Positions 26,638 to 35,787 of a stretch of DNA of 55,085 nucleotides are shown here, piece after piece. The stretch is from CAWUIH01 sp963922495. GTDB lineage: Bacteria > Pseudomonadota > Gammaproteobacteria > Coxiellales > Coxiellaceae. Where the stretch lies: contig CAWUIH010000003.1 of NCBI GenBank assembly GCA_963922495.1, positions 1-55,085 of the forward strand, in the 5' to 3' direction. Position numbers and translations under genes: made by a program. The notes under the pieces were generated by a model, which saw only the letters and a list, made by a program, of their open reading frames with translations, was not told the origin of the DNA and ran no database searches. Position 1 is the first letter of the stretch, and each line of letters starts with the position of its first letter.

Positions 26638-27354
26638 ATGCCAGAATCATCCCATATTGATGGTCCCTCGAATCAGAGCCAAGGCACTGAAAAACCCGCA
26701 ATCATCAAACCAGCCGCCAAAGAAGGAACTAAGGTCGTTCTGGCTTCGCAAGGCGTCCCAGAACCCATAGCAGCAGCCGTGGGCAATCAGGTTGGAGACG
26801 CAGTCGCCAAAAAAGCTGAAAAAAGCCGACACTCAGAAATGCCTAGTGCGAAATCCATAGATGCCAAAGATACGAAGATTAAAGCCGCTGCCCTCGACTC
26901 TAGCTCTGGCGAGGGAGTCCAAAGTGAAAAAAATCAAAAGCGCAAGACACCAGCTCCTCAACCAGCAGCAGAATCTGAGAAAGTCAATCAAAAAAAAGAA
27001 GCTACTTCAGAAAGTGATAATGAAAAACAAGATTTATCAACACAACAACACACACCAAAATCAGATATCTCCGGGCCAGCAAGCGATGCTATTTATAACA
27101 TGATGGCTGCATTCGACCCTAGCGTAGCAATTGGTGGAGAAATCCCTGATTCTGTGAATACAGGCCTAGAAGCCGCTGTAAATACCGTAAAAGCTGGTGT
27201 AACAACGGCTGCAAAGGGTATTCAAAGCTGGATCAGTAAAGGGCGTGAAAGTCAGCAAAGTGACTTAAAGGCAACACCCGCAGCAATACCTACAGGCAAT
27301 AGAGAAGACAGTGAAGCAGAAAAAACGGCATCACCTTCTTCAATGATGCCTTGA
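26638..27354 (+). CDS. Uncharacterised hydrophilic protein, candidate Dot/Icm effector
   Basis: 238 residues from the ATG at 26638, which has AGGAA 9 nt upstream; an in-frame ATG at 26629 sits almost on that site. No family is recognised. It has no signal peptide or membrane helix. Residues about 1-155 are rich in Lys, Glu, Ser, Pro and Ala and probably unfolded, with a more ordered Ala/Gly segment at about 30-60 and another at 155-205. The C-terminus reads NREDSEAEKTASPSSMMP: acidic residues at -11, -13, -15 and -16 from the end, followed by small and polar residues, as in the E-block signals of Dot/Icm substrates. Together with the PmrA-type promoter this suggests a translocated protein. 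Function unknown. Confidence 0.75.
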   Translation: MPESSHIDGPSNQSQGTEKPAIIKPAAKEGTKVVLASQGVPEPIAAAVGNQVGDAVAKKAEKSRHSEMPSAKSIDAKDTKIKAAALDSSSGEGVQSEKNQKRKTPAPQPAAESEKVNQKKEATSESDNEKQDLSTQQHTPKSDISGPASDAIYNMMAAFDPSVAIGGEIPDSVNTGLEAAVNTVKAGVTTAAKGIQSWISKGRESQQSDLKATPAAIPTGNREDSEAEKTASPSSMMP

Positions 27355-27387
27355 CAGACCAACATGATACCCTGTTTATTCATCGCC

Positions 27388-27420
27388 TAGGTCATTGAAA
27401 CTTATATATTCAATGACCTA
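27388..27420. terminator. Perfect 12-bp inverted repeat between two convergent genes
   Basis: TAGGTCATTGAA (27388-27399) is repeated inverted as TTCAATGACCTA (27409-27420), with a 9-nt loop. It lies between the stops of the effector candidate and rpoS. There is no T-run on either side, so it may act as a transcript end stabiliser or a weak bidirectional terminator instead of a classical one. Confidence 0.45.
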
Positions 27421-27429
27421 CTATACCGA

Positions 27430-28533
27430 TTAATCAATCGCTTGCTCGCCACTGATGCCGGAAATCTCTAATAACTCACGCAATTGACTCAAAGCATCAA
27501 TCTGAATTTGTCGTACACGCTCACGAGTTAGCCCTACCGCTTTACCCACCGCTTCCAACGTTCCTTTTTCATACTCATACAATCCAAAACGACGCACAAC
27601 CACTTCACGATGACGTTCTTCTAATTGATTGAGCCAGTTTTCAATGTGCTGATTGAGATCGGCATCCTGAACCATTTTCTCAGGATCAACATTATTTTCG
27701 TCCGCTAATGTGTCAACCAAAGATTTTTGACCGTCTTCAGACAAAGGCGCATCTAATGATGACGACCCTGGGGCCAAATCCATAATACGTCGAATGTTTT
27801 CAATCGGTTTATCAATCATTTTGGCCACTTCTTCAGGACCTGCCTCATGATCGAGACTGGCCGTGAGCTTCTTTGCAGCTCGTAAATAAATATTTAGTTC
27901 TTTAATCACATGAATCGGTAAACGCACGGTACGGCTTTGATTCATGATCGCTCGTTCAATCGTTTGTCGAACCCACCAAGTTGCGTAAGTTGAAAAGCGA
28001 AATCCTCGTTCTGGGTCAAATTTTTCAACTGCAACCATCAAGCCCATATTACCCTCTTCAATTAAATCTAAAAAAGCCAAACCACGATTTAAATAATGCC
28101 GTGCAATTTTTACAACTAATCGTAAATTGCATTCAATCATTTTTTTACGCGCTTCAACATCGTTTTTTTTCACCCGCCGCGCCAACGCTTTCTCTTCACC
28201 AGCAGATAGCAGCGGCTGGAACCCCAATTCCCGTAAATAAATTTGAGTTGGATCAATTGTGCCGGTTGCTCTTTTTTTAGATACTTTTTGTTTCGCTAAA
28301 ACAAATTCTAGGTCTTCAACTTTAGGCACTTTTTTATTTTGCTTTGCAAAAATAAAACCATGATCATTATTTACTTTTGTTTGTTTAAATTTACTTTTGC
28401 ACTTGTTGGAATTTAATTTGGGTATTTTAGCAATAGATTTTTTTTGTGTTTTTTGAATAGATTTACGCAGCATCTTTTTTTGAATACTGCAAGTTTTATC
28501 TTGAGTTAAAGTGTCTTTTACTTCCCGCATCAT
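27430..28533 (-). CDS. rpoS: RNA polymerase sigma factor RpoS (sigma-38)
   Basis: 367 residues from the ATG at 28533 (a second ATG follows at 28530), preceded by AAGGAAGG. The frame extends to 28629 but without support. Region 1.2 starts at DPTQIYLRELGFQPLL, region 2 contains LIEEGNMGLMVAVEKFDPERGFRFSTYATWW-type sequence (about 165-200), region 4 ends with the HTH VGLTRERVRQIQ. This controls stationary-phase or transmission-phase genes. The N-terminal 95 residues are unusual: very rich in Lys, in place of the acidic start of E. coli RpoS. surE is upstream, but nlpD and pcm, frequent neighbours, are absent. Confidence 0.93.
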   Translation of the reverse strand: MMREVKDTLTQDKTCSIQKKMLRKSIQKTQKKSIAKIPKLNSNKCKSKFKQTKVNNDHGFIFAKQNKKVPKVEDLEFVLAKQKVSKKRATGTIDPTQIYLRELGFQPLLSAGEEKALARRVKKNDVEARKKMIECNLRLVVKIARHYLNRGLAFLDLIEEGNMGLMVAVEKFDPERGFRFSTYATWWVRQTIERAIMNQSRTVRLPIHVIKELNIYLRAAKKLTASLDHEAGPEEVAKMIDKPIENIRRIMDLAPGSSSLDAPLSEDGQKSLVDTLADENNVDPEKMVQDADLNQHIENWLNQLEERHREVVVRRFGLYEYEKGTLEAVGKAVGLTRERVRQIQIDALSQLRELLEISGISGEQAID

Positions 28534-28795
28534 AAAGCCTTCCTTAGCCCGACGTAAAGATCCGCGCCCACGCCAATAAAAAACTGCGCAGTGAAACTCG
28601 GTTATTTCACAGCAAGGAAGTAGGCTCAAAGTAAAACAAAAAAGGAGTCAATGGCGCACAGCACACTATTTTTTGTGAAACGACGTGCAAACTTTGACGA
28701 TTTTTATGCTTGGTGATCCTATTGTCTTCCTTGACGAAGATCATTATTAATTTCACCAGGATTATATCACATATAAACAGCATCGGAATTATTTT

Positions 28796-29572
28796 TTATT
28801 GTAAGCCTTTCACCCATCCTGATAATTGCTCAAACGCTTCATAGTGGGTAATATCTGTACGTAATGGCGTGATCGATACGTTGCCACAACGAACAGCATT
28901 AAAGTCAGTTCCCACACCAGCATCAGCTTCTGGACCGGCTTGACCAATCCAATAAATCGGCAACCCACGCGGATCATACTGTGGCATGATAGTTTCTGCA
29001 CGGTGTCGAGTACCCAAACGAGTAATTTCAAAGCCCATAAGTTCATCAAATGGGACATCTGGAATATTAACATTCAAAATGGTGTTAGCTGGTAACGGAT
29101 CACGTAAAATTTGACCAATCAGTAGTTGCGCGATTCGTGCTGCAGTTTCATAATGCTGGGGTTTTTCACCTGCTAGGGAGAGCGCAATTGCTGGCAACCC
29201 CAAAAATCGCCCTTCCATTGCTGCAGCAACCGTACCGGAATACCAAACATCATCTCCTAAATTTGAACCTTCGTTAATACCAGAAATAACCATATCAGGT
29301 AATTTCGGTAAAATACCTGTAATGGCAAGATGAACACAGTCTGTAGGCGTACCTTCCACACTGATAACACGCGGTGCTATTTGCTTAATCCGCAGTGGAG
29401 CGGCTAATGTTAATGAGTTGCTTGCGCCACTACGATTTCGATCCGGCGCCACCACGTCAATAGTTGCAATATTAGCAACGTAATCACTCAAAACTTGCAA
29501 ACCTTTTGCATAAACTCCGTCATCGTTTGAAATAAGAATGCTGGGTTTCTTGATATTTCCTGCTTGTTTCAT
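28796..29572 (-). CDS. surE: 5'/3'-nucleotidase SurE
   Basis: 258 residues (E. coli 253). The metal-binding start ILISNDDGVYAKGL (Asp-Asp at about 15-16), DRNRSGASNSLT near 45 and ISGINEGSNLGDDVWYSGTV near 100 are the family signatures. It removes phosphate from nucleoside monophosphates and is linked to stationary-phase survival. The start lies 3 bp from the ftsB stop, and rpoS follows after a 262-bp gap in which I see no gene. Confidence 0.95.
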   Translation of the reverse strand: MKQAGNIKKPSILISNDDGVYAKGLQVLSDYVANIATIDVVAPDRNRSGASNSLTLAAPLRIKQIAPRVISVEGTPTDCVHLAITGILPKLPDMVISGINEGSNLGDDVWYSGTVAAAMEGRFLGLPAIALSLAGEKPQHYETAARIAQLLIGQILRDPLPANTILNVNIPDVPFDELMGFEITRLGTRHRAETIMPQYDPRGLPIYWIGQAGPEADAGVGTDFNAVRCGNVSITPLRTDITHYEAFEQLSGWVKGLQ

Positions 29573-29575
29573 GGT

Positions 29576-29848
29576 TTAATTCGCATATTCGTAAAATACT
29601 TCACCGGACTTAACCATCCCGAGATCATGACGTGCGCGCTCTTCGATGAGGGAATTTCCTTGTTTCAAATTGATAATATCTTTTGTGATTTGCACGTTTC
29701 GTTCTACCAATTGTTTATTTACTTGTCGTTGACGTTGCACATTGGAGTACAGATGCAGTGTTTTTAAAACCCCACCATTGCTAAACCACAATTGATGTTG
29801 TACTAAAACCAAAAGTGTTAACAGCATTACCGTCACTGGTCTTATCAT
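29576..29848 (-). CDS. ftsB: Cell division protein FtsB
   Basis: 90 residues: one N-terminal membrane helix (about 5-25), then a coiled coil and a short C-terminal tail with EERARHDLGMVKSGEVFY, typical of FtsB. It forms a complex with FtsL and FtsQ at the division site. Position after eno is the usual one in gammaproteobacteria. Confidence 0.92.
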   Translation of the reverse strand: MIRPVTVMLLTLLVLVQHQLWFSNGGVLKTLHLYSNVQRQRQVNKQLVERNVQITKDIINLKQGNSLIEERARHDLGMVKSGEVFYEYAN

Positions 29849-29889
29849 CGTTTTCCTTTTTTATTAGTAACCGGCGATCAAAGAAAGCA

Positions 29890-31170
29890 TTAGAACGGGA
29901 AAATTTCTCTACCAGGATAAAACGCTTGCTCCCCTAACTCATGCTCAATTCTAATAAGGCGATTATACTTAGCAACTCGCTCAGAACGACACAATGAACC
30001 CGTTTTAATTTGACCAGAATGAGTTGCGACGGTGAAGTCTGCAATAGTTGTATCTTCAGTCTCTCCAGAGCGATGCGAAACAACCCTAGCATAACCTGCT
30101 TTATCTGCTAAACCCAACGTAGCAAATGTTTCAGTGATGGTACCAATTTGGTTCAATTTAATTAAGACACCATTTGCAATTTTTCTTTCGATTCCTTTGG
30201 CAACCACTCGCGGGTTCGTCACAAAAATATCGTCACCTACCAACTGTACTGATTTTCCAAGTTCACGAGTCATTTGCTCCCAGCCGCTCCAGTCTTCCTC
30301 TGCTAAACCGTCCTCAATACTGAGAATCGGATATTGTTTTATCCATTTTCTATAAAGTGAAATCATATCCTGACTAGTGAGTTGATCACCCTCATAGCCA
30401 TATCTTCCGTCCTTATAAATTTCGGAGCTAGCTGCATCAATCGCTAATGCAATGTCCTGACCTGGATGATAACCAGCATCTTCTATGGCGCGGATGATCC
30501 ATTGTAGTGCTAACTCATGATGGGGTAAATCAGGTGCAAAACCACCTTCATCACCCACGGCCGTACTCAAACCTTCATGAGCTAAGCGCTTTTTCAGTGC
30601 ATGAAAAGTCTCTGCACCATAACGAATGGCCTCAGTAACATTTGATGCACCCACTGGAATTATCATGAACTCCTGGAAATCGAGATTGTTACTGGTCGCA
30701 TGTACACCGCCGTTAATGATATTCATCATAGGCACTGGCATTTTAAACTCACCATCTCCACCGAGGTAACGATACAATGGCAAATTCTGATCCGCTGCTG
30801 CCGCATGGGAACAAGCCATAGATACACCTAAAATTGCATTCGCTCCCAAATTGGATTTGTTGTCTGTGCCGTCCAATTCAATCATGATACGATCAATTTC
30901 TTCTTGAGAACTTGGGTCCTGGCCAATTAAGGCCTTTTTGATTGGGCCACCGACGTTAGCAACCACTTTGGCAACCCCTTTGCCGCCATAACGCTTAGGG
31001 TCATTATCACGTAATTCGACTGCTTCCAATTTTCCAGTCGACGCACCCGAGGGAACTGCCGCAGTTCCTGTGATACCTGATGATAGCGTAACAGTGACTG
31101 AAATAGTGGGGTTGCCTCGTGAATCTAAAATTTCTTGAGCAACAATATCTGAAATGAGGTGGTTAGTCAT
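29890..31170 (-). CDS. eno: Enolase
   Basis: 426 residues (E. coli 432). Start with AQEILDSRGNPT, central MPVPMMNIINGGVHA, catalytic region GDDIFVTNP and the signature LIKLNQIGTITET near 335. It converts 2-phosphoglycerate to phosphoenolpyruvate, a substrate for the KdsA encoded just upstream. The 5' end overlaps kdsA by 8 bp. Confidence 0.97.
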   Translation of the reverse strand: MTNHLISDIVAQEILDSRGNPTISVTVTLSSGITGTAAVPSGASTGKLEAVELRDNDPKRYGGKGVAKVVANVGGPIKKALIGQDPSSQEEIDRIMIELDGTDNKSNLGANAILGVSMACSHAAAADQNLPLYRYLGGDGEFKMPVPMMNIINGGVHATSNNLDFQEFMIIPVGASNVTEAIRYGAETFHALKKRLAHEGLSTAVGDEGGFAPDLPHHELALQWIIRAIEDAGYHPGQDIALAIDAASSEIYKDGRYGYEGDQLTSQDMISLYRKWIKQYPILSIEDGLAEEDWSGWEQMTRELGKSVQLVGDDIFVTNPRVVAKGIERKIANGVLIKLNQIGTITETFATLGLADKAGYARVVSHRSGETEDTTIADFTVATHSGQIKTGSLCRSERVAKYNRLIRIEHELGEQAFYPGREIFPF

Positions 31171-32005
31171 GCTGGATTCCTAGTTGGGGATTTAATTTAT
31201 TTTTCACATTATCATCTATTGATTTTAATATTTCCAACAAATATGCCATTTTATCCAGCGGCCAAGAGTTCGGCCCATCACTCAAGGCACGATCAGGATC
31301 AGGATGGGTTTCCATGAAAATACCGGAAATTCCGACAGCAACTGCCGCACGCGCTAACACAGGGATAAATTCACGTTGTCCACCGGTTGCATTTCCTTTT
31401 GCACCTGGAAGCTGAACCGAGTGTGTCGCATCGAAAACTACTGGGCAGCCGGTGTTACGCATGATCGCCAAACTACGCATATCGGAAACGAGATTGTTGT
31501 ATCCAAAAGAAAAACCACGCTCACAAACCATAATTTGCTTATTGCCAGTTACCTTAGCCTTTTCAACAACAGAATCCATTTCCCAAGGCGATAAAAACTG
31601 TCCCTTTTTAATATTTACAGGTAAGCCACAACTTGTCACGGCAGAAATAAAATTCGTTTGCCGGCAAAGAAAGGCAGGCGTTTGCAGGACATCTACTACA
31701 TCAGCAACTTCGCTTAATGGTGTGTCCTCATGCACATCGGTAAGCACTGGTACACCGACTTGCTGCTTGACTGCTTCCAAAATCTTCAACCCTTTTTCAA
31801 TACCGAGACCACGAAAGCTTGTTATTGATGAGCGATTCGCTTTATCAAAAGAAGCCTTAAATATATAAGGTATGGCCAGCTCTTCGGTGATGCTTTTCAT
31901 CTTTTCAGCCACAGACAGCACCAAACTTTCGCTCTCAATAACACAAGGCCCCGCGATTAAAAACAATGGCTTATCAAGCCCCACCTCGAAATTTGTTAAT
32001 TGCAT
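31163..32005 (-). CDS. kdsA: 3-deoxy-8-phosphooctulonate (Kdo-8-P) synthase
   Basis: 280 residues (E. coli 284). Signatures are LFLIAGPCVIES near the start, FKASFDKANRSS near 50 and DATHSVQLPG near 195. It condenses arabinose-5-phosphate with PEP to give the precursor of Kdo for LPS. It is the first gene of the kdsA-eno-ftsB-surE run. In many relatives pyrG would precede it directly; here pyrG is 6.5 kb away. Confidence 0.96.
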   Translation of the reverse strand: MQLTNFEVGLDKPLFLIAGPCVIESESLVLSVAEKMKSITEELAIPYIFKASFDKANRSSITSFRGLGIEKGLKILEAVKQQVGVPVLTDVHEDTPLSEVADVVDVLQTPAFLCRQTNFISAVTSCGLPVNIKKGQFLSPWEMDSVVEKAKVTGNKQIMVCERGFSFGYNNLVSDMRSLAIMRNTGCPVVFDATHSVQLPGAKGNATGGQREFIPVLARAAVAVGISGIFMETHPDPDRALSDGPNSWPLDKMAYLLEILKSIDDNVKNKLNPQLGIQHD

Positions 32006-32096
32006 TAATAGACTCTCTTTGCTCTATAAAAATTATGCTTGATATTAACATATTATTGGATCACAATGGCGTTCTTGTGTATTCGGAGGGGTCGCA

Positions 32097-33134
32097 ATGA
32101 GCCACAAGTCCTTACTCAATGAATCAATTTCTCATATCGACATTACCCAAAACTTCAGCTGGGAAACATTCATAAAAATGATGGGCAAAACTGCCTTTCA
32201 AGGGCGCAATCTTGCTGCGGCAGCAGAAATTTATGTTGAGATGTTACGCGACAAACAATGCTCCATCATTTTCTGTCTTGCTGGTTCACTGGTTAGCGCC
32301 GGTATGAAAAAAATTATTGTTGAGCTCATTGAAAACAATATGCTCGACGCCATTGTCTCAACTGGCGCTAATATTGTTGACCAAGACTTTTTTGAAGCGC
32401 TAGGCTTCAAACATTATCGAGGCTCCAGTCGCCTTGACGATGAATTACTCCAAGCTCAATCGATAGATCGAATCTATGATACTCTGATTGACGAAGATGA
32501 ATTGCGTGTTTGTGACAATACCATTTGCGACCTTGCTAATATGTTACAACCTGGCATCTATTCATCACGTGAGTTTATTTTTGAAATGGGTAAATATTTA
32601 CAACAGTATCAACCCAATAGCTGCTCAATTGTGCGCTCAGCATTTGAAAAAAGGATACCAATTTTTGTGCCAGCATTCAGTGACTGCAGTGCCGGTTTTG
32701 GTTTAGTTATGCATCAAGTACAATGTCCCAACCAGCACATCAGCATCGACTCTGTCAAAGATTTCCGAGAATTAACACAACTGAAAATAGCTGCTAAAGA
32801 AACCGGTTTACTGATGTGTGGTGGTGGTGTTCCAAAAAACTTTGCACAAGACATTGTTGTAGCTGCCGAATTATTAGGACAAGACACACCACCACATAAA
32901 TATGCCATACAAATTACTGTTGCAGATGAACGAGATGGAGGTCTATCAGGCTCTACATTGCGAGAGGCCTGCTCCTGGGGCAAGGTTGCGATTAGCCACG
33001 AGCAAATGGTCTACTCTGAGGCCACTATTGCTTTTCCATTACTAACAGGGTACGCCTATCATGAACTACGAAACACCCAACGGGCAGCAAGAAACTTCAA
33101 CGACATCTTCATCTCAGAATCCGTGGCAGGTTGA
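32097..33134 (+). CDS. Deoxyhypusine synthase-like protein, probable polyamine (homospermidine-type) enzyme
   Basis: 345 residues of the deoxyhypusine synthase fold. Visible motifs are CLAGSLVSAG near 62, DAIVSTGANIVDQD near 85, VPAFSDCSAGFG near 190 and SWGKVA near 298, whose Lys corresponds to the catalytic Lys of the eukaryotic enzyme. Bacteria have no eIF5A, so the acceptor of the aminobutyl group is likely a polyamine; bacterial homologues are reported to make homospermidine. A GGAGGGG ribosome site lies 7 nt before the ATG. The 3' end overlaps speA by 74 bp, so polyamine synthesis is the likely joint job. Confidence 0.85.
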   Translation: MSHKSLLNESISHIDITQNFSWETFIKMMGKTAFQGRNLAAAAEIYVEMLRDKQCSIIFCLAGSLVSAGMKKIIVELIENNMLDAIVSTGANIVDQDFFEALGFKHYRGSSRLDDELLQAQSIDRIYDTLIDEDELRVCDNTICDLANMLQPGIYSSREFIFEMGKYLQQYQPNSCSIVRSAFEKRIPIFVPAFSDCSAGFGLVMHQVQCPNQHISIDSVKDFRELTQLKIAAKETGLLMCGGGVPKNFAQDIVVAAELLGQDTPPHKYAIQITVADERDGGLSGSTLREACSWGKVAISHEQMVYSEATIAFPLLTGYAYHELRNTQRAARNFNDIFISESVAG

Positions 33135-35001
33135 GCACGCCCTCGAAAGTTATAATATCGAAAACTGGAGTGATGGCTTTTTTGGCATTAATACCCAAGG
33201 CAAAATTGTTGCCTATCTCCACAACAATCCATGCCGACACCCCATTGTGCTGGATGAGATAGCACAACGATTGCAACAACAAGGTTTGTCAACACCTTTT
33301 CTATTGCGGTTTCCAGATATTTTGCATGCAAGAATCAAAAGTCTAACAAAAGCCTTTCAACAAGCTATCCACGATACCCAATATCAAGGGTCGTATCATG
33401 TTATTTACCCCATTAAGGTTAATCAACAACGCAGTGTGGTAACTGAAATTGCAAAACACAATAACAGTGAAGTTGGGCTGGAAGCAGGTAGCAAATCAGA
33501 ATTATTAGCCATTATCGGCCTTACTGCAGATCACAATACCACCATCGTGTGTAATGGTTACAAAGATGCAGAATACATCAAGCTTGCTCTTATTGCACAA
33601 AAACTTGGCCATAGAGTCTATCTAGTTTTAGAAAAATATGCGGAGCTAACATGCATTTTGCAACAAGCTAAAAAACTAAATACGCTACCTCGAATGGGCA
33701 TACGAGTGCGTGCATTAACGACCAGCCCTGGGAAATGGCAAGATACTGTGGGACCTAAATCTAAATTTGGCCTAAGTGCCACACAAATATTGAAAATAAT
33801 TGATCGGCTCACTAAGGAAGGCGCTCTACATTGCCTACAATTATTACATTTTCACTTTGGCTCACAAATTGCCAATATCGGTGATATACAAAAAGGCATC
33901 CAGGAATTAGCACGCTATTATGCTGAATTACATCGTAAAGGTGCCCCAATTAATGTGGTTGATGTTGGTGGCGGCCTGGGCGTTGATTACGATGGTACGC
34001 ATACTCGACGCTTTAGCTCAATAAATTACACTATACAAGAGTACGCTAATAATATCGTTTATACACTCAATGAGGTATGTGCTGCTCATCAATTACAACA
34101 TCCTACTATTTTCTCTGAATCTGGGCGTGCAATCACCGCACATCATGCGGTACTCATTACAAACGTTGTCGATCATGAACCCACAAAATTGCCTGACACA
34201 AATCAATTTAAGACATCACAACAAGATATCATTATACAAAATTTGCAAGATAACCTGTCGACATTGACAGCACGCAGCGCGATGGAAGCCTACCACGACG
34301 CCAACTATTTGATGACGGAGGCACATCAAAAATATTTATTAAATGTTATCAACCTTGAAACGAAGGCAGTGATTGATGAACTATATATACTGACATGCTG
34401 GCGTGTGCGTAACTTACTGAAACCACATATTCGTGCCCATCGCGAAATAATTGATGAAATTAACGATAGACTAGCCGATAAATTCTTTTTAAACTTTTCA
34501 ATATTTCAATCACTTCCAGACTCATGGGCCATCGATCAAATTTTTCCAATATTACCACTTACACAACTCAACGAAAAGCCATCAACTCGCTCAATTTTAC
34601 AAGATATTACTTGTGATTCCGACGGGCGCATTGATTGTTATATTGATGGCGATGGGATTGAAAGCACTCTGCCGTTACCCACCTATCATCAAAACTCCCC
34701 ATATCTATTTGGTATTTTTCTGGTTGGCGCCTACCAAGAGATTTTAGGAGATATGCATAACCTCTATGGTGATACGGCTTCAGCGAACGTTAGATGGAAC
34801 GAAAGTAATTATGAAATTAGTGAAATTACTTTAGGAGATAGAGTTTGTGACGTACTCAATTATGTTGATATTGATCAAAAACAGTTACTTAAAAATTATC
34901 AACGCAAAATCGTCAATGCAAAACTAACTACAACCGAATCAACACTGTTTTTACAAGCGCTTACTGAAGGACTGCAGGGATATACTTATCTTGAAGATTA
35001 A
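33061..35001 (+). CDS. speA: Biosynthetic arginine decarboxylase
   Basis: 646 residues (E. coli SpeA 658). Alanine-racemase-fold PLP domain with the Lys in YPIKVNQQ (about 120), FHFGSQI (about 264), DVGGGLGVDY (about 301) and FSESGRAI near 355. It makes agmatine from arginine. The start is inside the upstream gene (74-bp overlap), but the reading PWQVEHALESYNIENW soon after it matches the family N-terminus and no later start would keep it. Confidence 0.94.
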   Translation: MNYETPNGQQETSTTSSSQNPWQVEHALESYNIENWSDGFFGINTQGKIVAYLHNNPCRHPIVLDEIAQRLQQQGLSTPFLLRFPDILHARIKSLTKAFQQAIHDTQYQGSYHVIYPIKVNQQRSVVTEIAKHNNSEVGLEAGSKSELLAIIGLTADHNTTIVCNGYKDAEYIKLALIAQKLGHRVYLVLEKYAELTCILQQAKKLNTLPRMGIRVRALTTSPGKWQDTVGPKSKFGLSATQILKIIDRLTKEGALHCLQLLHFHFGSQIANIGDIQKGIQELARYYAELHRKGAPINVVDVGGGLGVDYDGTHTRRFSSINYTIQEYANNIVYTLNEVCAAHQLQHPTIFSESGRAITAHHAVLITNVVDHEPTKLPDTNQFKTSQQDIIIQNLQDNLSTLTARSAMEAYHDANYLMTEAHQKYLLNVINLETKAVIDELYILTCWRVRNLLKPHIRAHREIIDEINDRLADKFFLNFSIFQSLPDSWAIDQIFPILPLTQLNEKPSTRSILQDITCDSDGRIDCYIDGDGIESTLPLPTYHQNSPYLFGIFLVGAYQEILGDMHNLYGDTASANVRWNESNYEISEITLGDRVCDVLNYVDIDQKQLLKNYQRKIVNAKLTTTESTLFLQALTEGLQGYTYLED

Positions 35002-35021
35002 CCAACCACTTTTCAATTTAT

Positions 35022-35045
35022 TTGATTTATTCTGAATCAATTTTT
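35022..35045 (+). terminator. Weak AT-rich terminator after speA
   Basis: TTGATT (35022-35027) pairs with AATCAA (35035-35040) across a 7-nt loop and is followed by five T. Confidence 0.45.
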
Positions 35046-35150
35046 ATACTACCTCCACTGTCGAGAATATTTTTTTGTGATATGTTAAAATTTTACAAGT
35101 GACGAATCAGGGTTATACCTCCATCATAACTTAAACAAGGATTATTCACT

Positions 35151-35675
35151 ATGCTTACGTATAGCACCAAATTAAAATTTAAAAAATATATTCATCATTT
35201 AGTTAACCAATTTTCCTCAATTTTACAAGATACAAAGTCTCGTAGAGAGCATGCTTACAAAATTGCCGGATGGGTCAGGGGGACCAAAATCAAAAATGAT
35301 AGATTAATTTATCAAGTGACTGGCACTGACAAGTTTATAAGTAATTTTAGTGTATTAGATATTTACCTTGATGATGAAATTCTACTTAAATTCAGCAAAC
35401 AAGATATCAAATATATCATAACCTTAGCAAATTTTTTATATCACAGAGATGCAAGGTACAAAATTATATGGGAAAAATTTGAAAACATTGAAGATGGTCA
35501 TTCACTAAAAATTTTAGATTGCGAAAAATCAAATACCATCAAAACTAAAATTGAAGATTTAGAGAAAAATTATAAGATAATAAATCAACTGCACGGTAGA
35601 GATGCCTTCAACCTTGGAAAACAACTCGGTATTAGAGAAAGAATACGAGAAGAAAAATTTATCAGAAGCTGCTGA
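35151..35675 (+). CDS. Orphan hypothetical protein, AT-rich
   Basis: 174 residues, no family recognised, no signal peptide or membrane helix. It is basic (many Lys, Arg), helix-prone, and has a possible short coiled coil at about 125-150. Codon use is very A/T-rich compared with the flanking housekeeping genes, which fits recent acquisition. It lies alone between speA and a minus-strand operon with its own 5' region. The C-terminus (EEKFIRSC) does not show a clear E-block. Confidence 0.6.
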   Translation: MLTYSTKLKFKKYIHHLVNQFSSILQDTKSRREHAYKIAGWVRGTKIKNDRLIYQVTGTDKFISNFSVLDIYLDDEILLKFSKQDIKYIITLANFLYHRDARYKIIWEKFENIEDGHSLKILDCEKSNTIKTKIEDLEKNYKIINQLHGRDAFNLGKQLGIRERIREEKFIRSC

Positions 35676-35787
35676 AACTTATTTACTTTTCCAACCTGCA
35701 ATACGATGCTATCAGTTAATTTCAGATGATTTTGGTATAAATAACCACGATTTTGTAACCAAAGCCCAATACAGTAGCTGAGGAATT

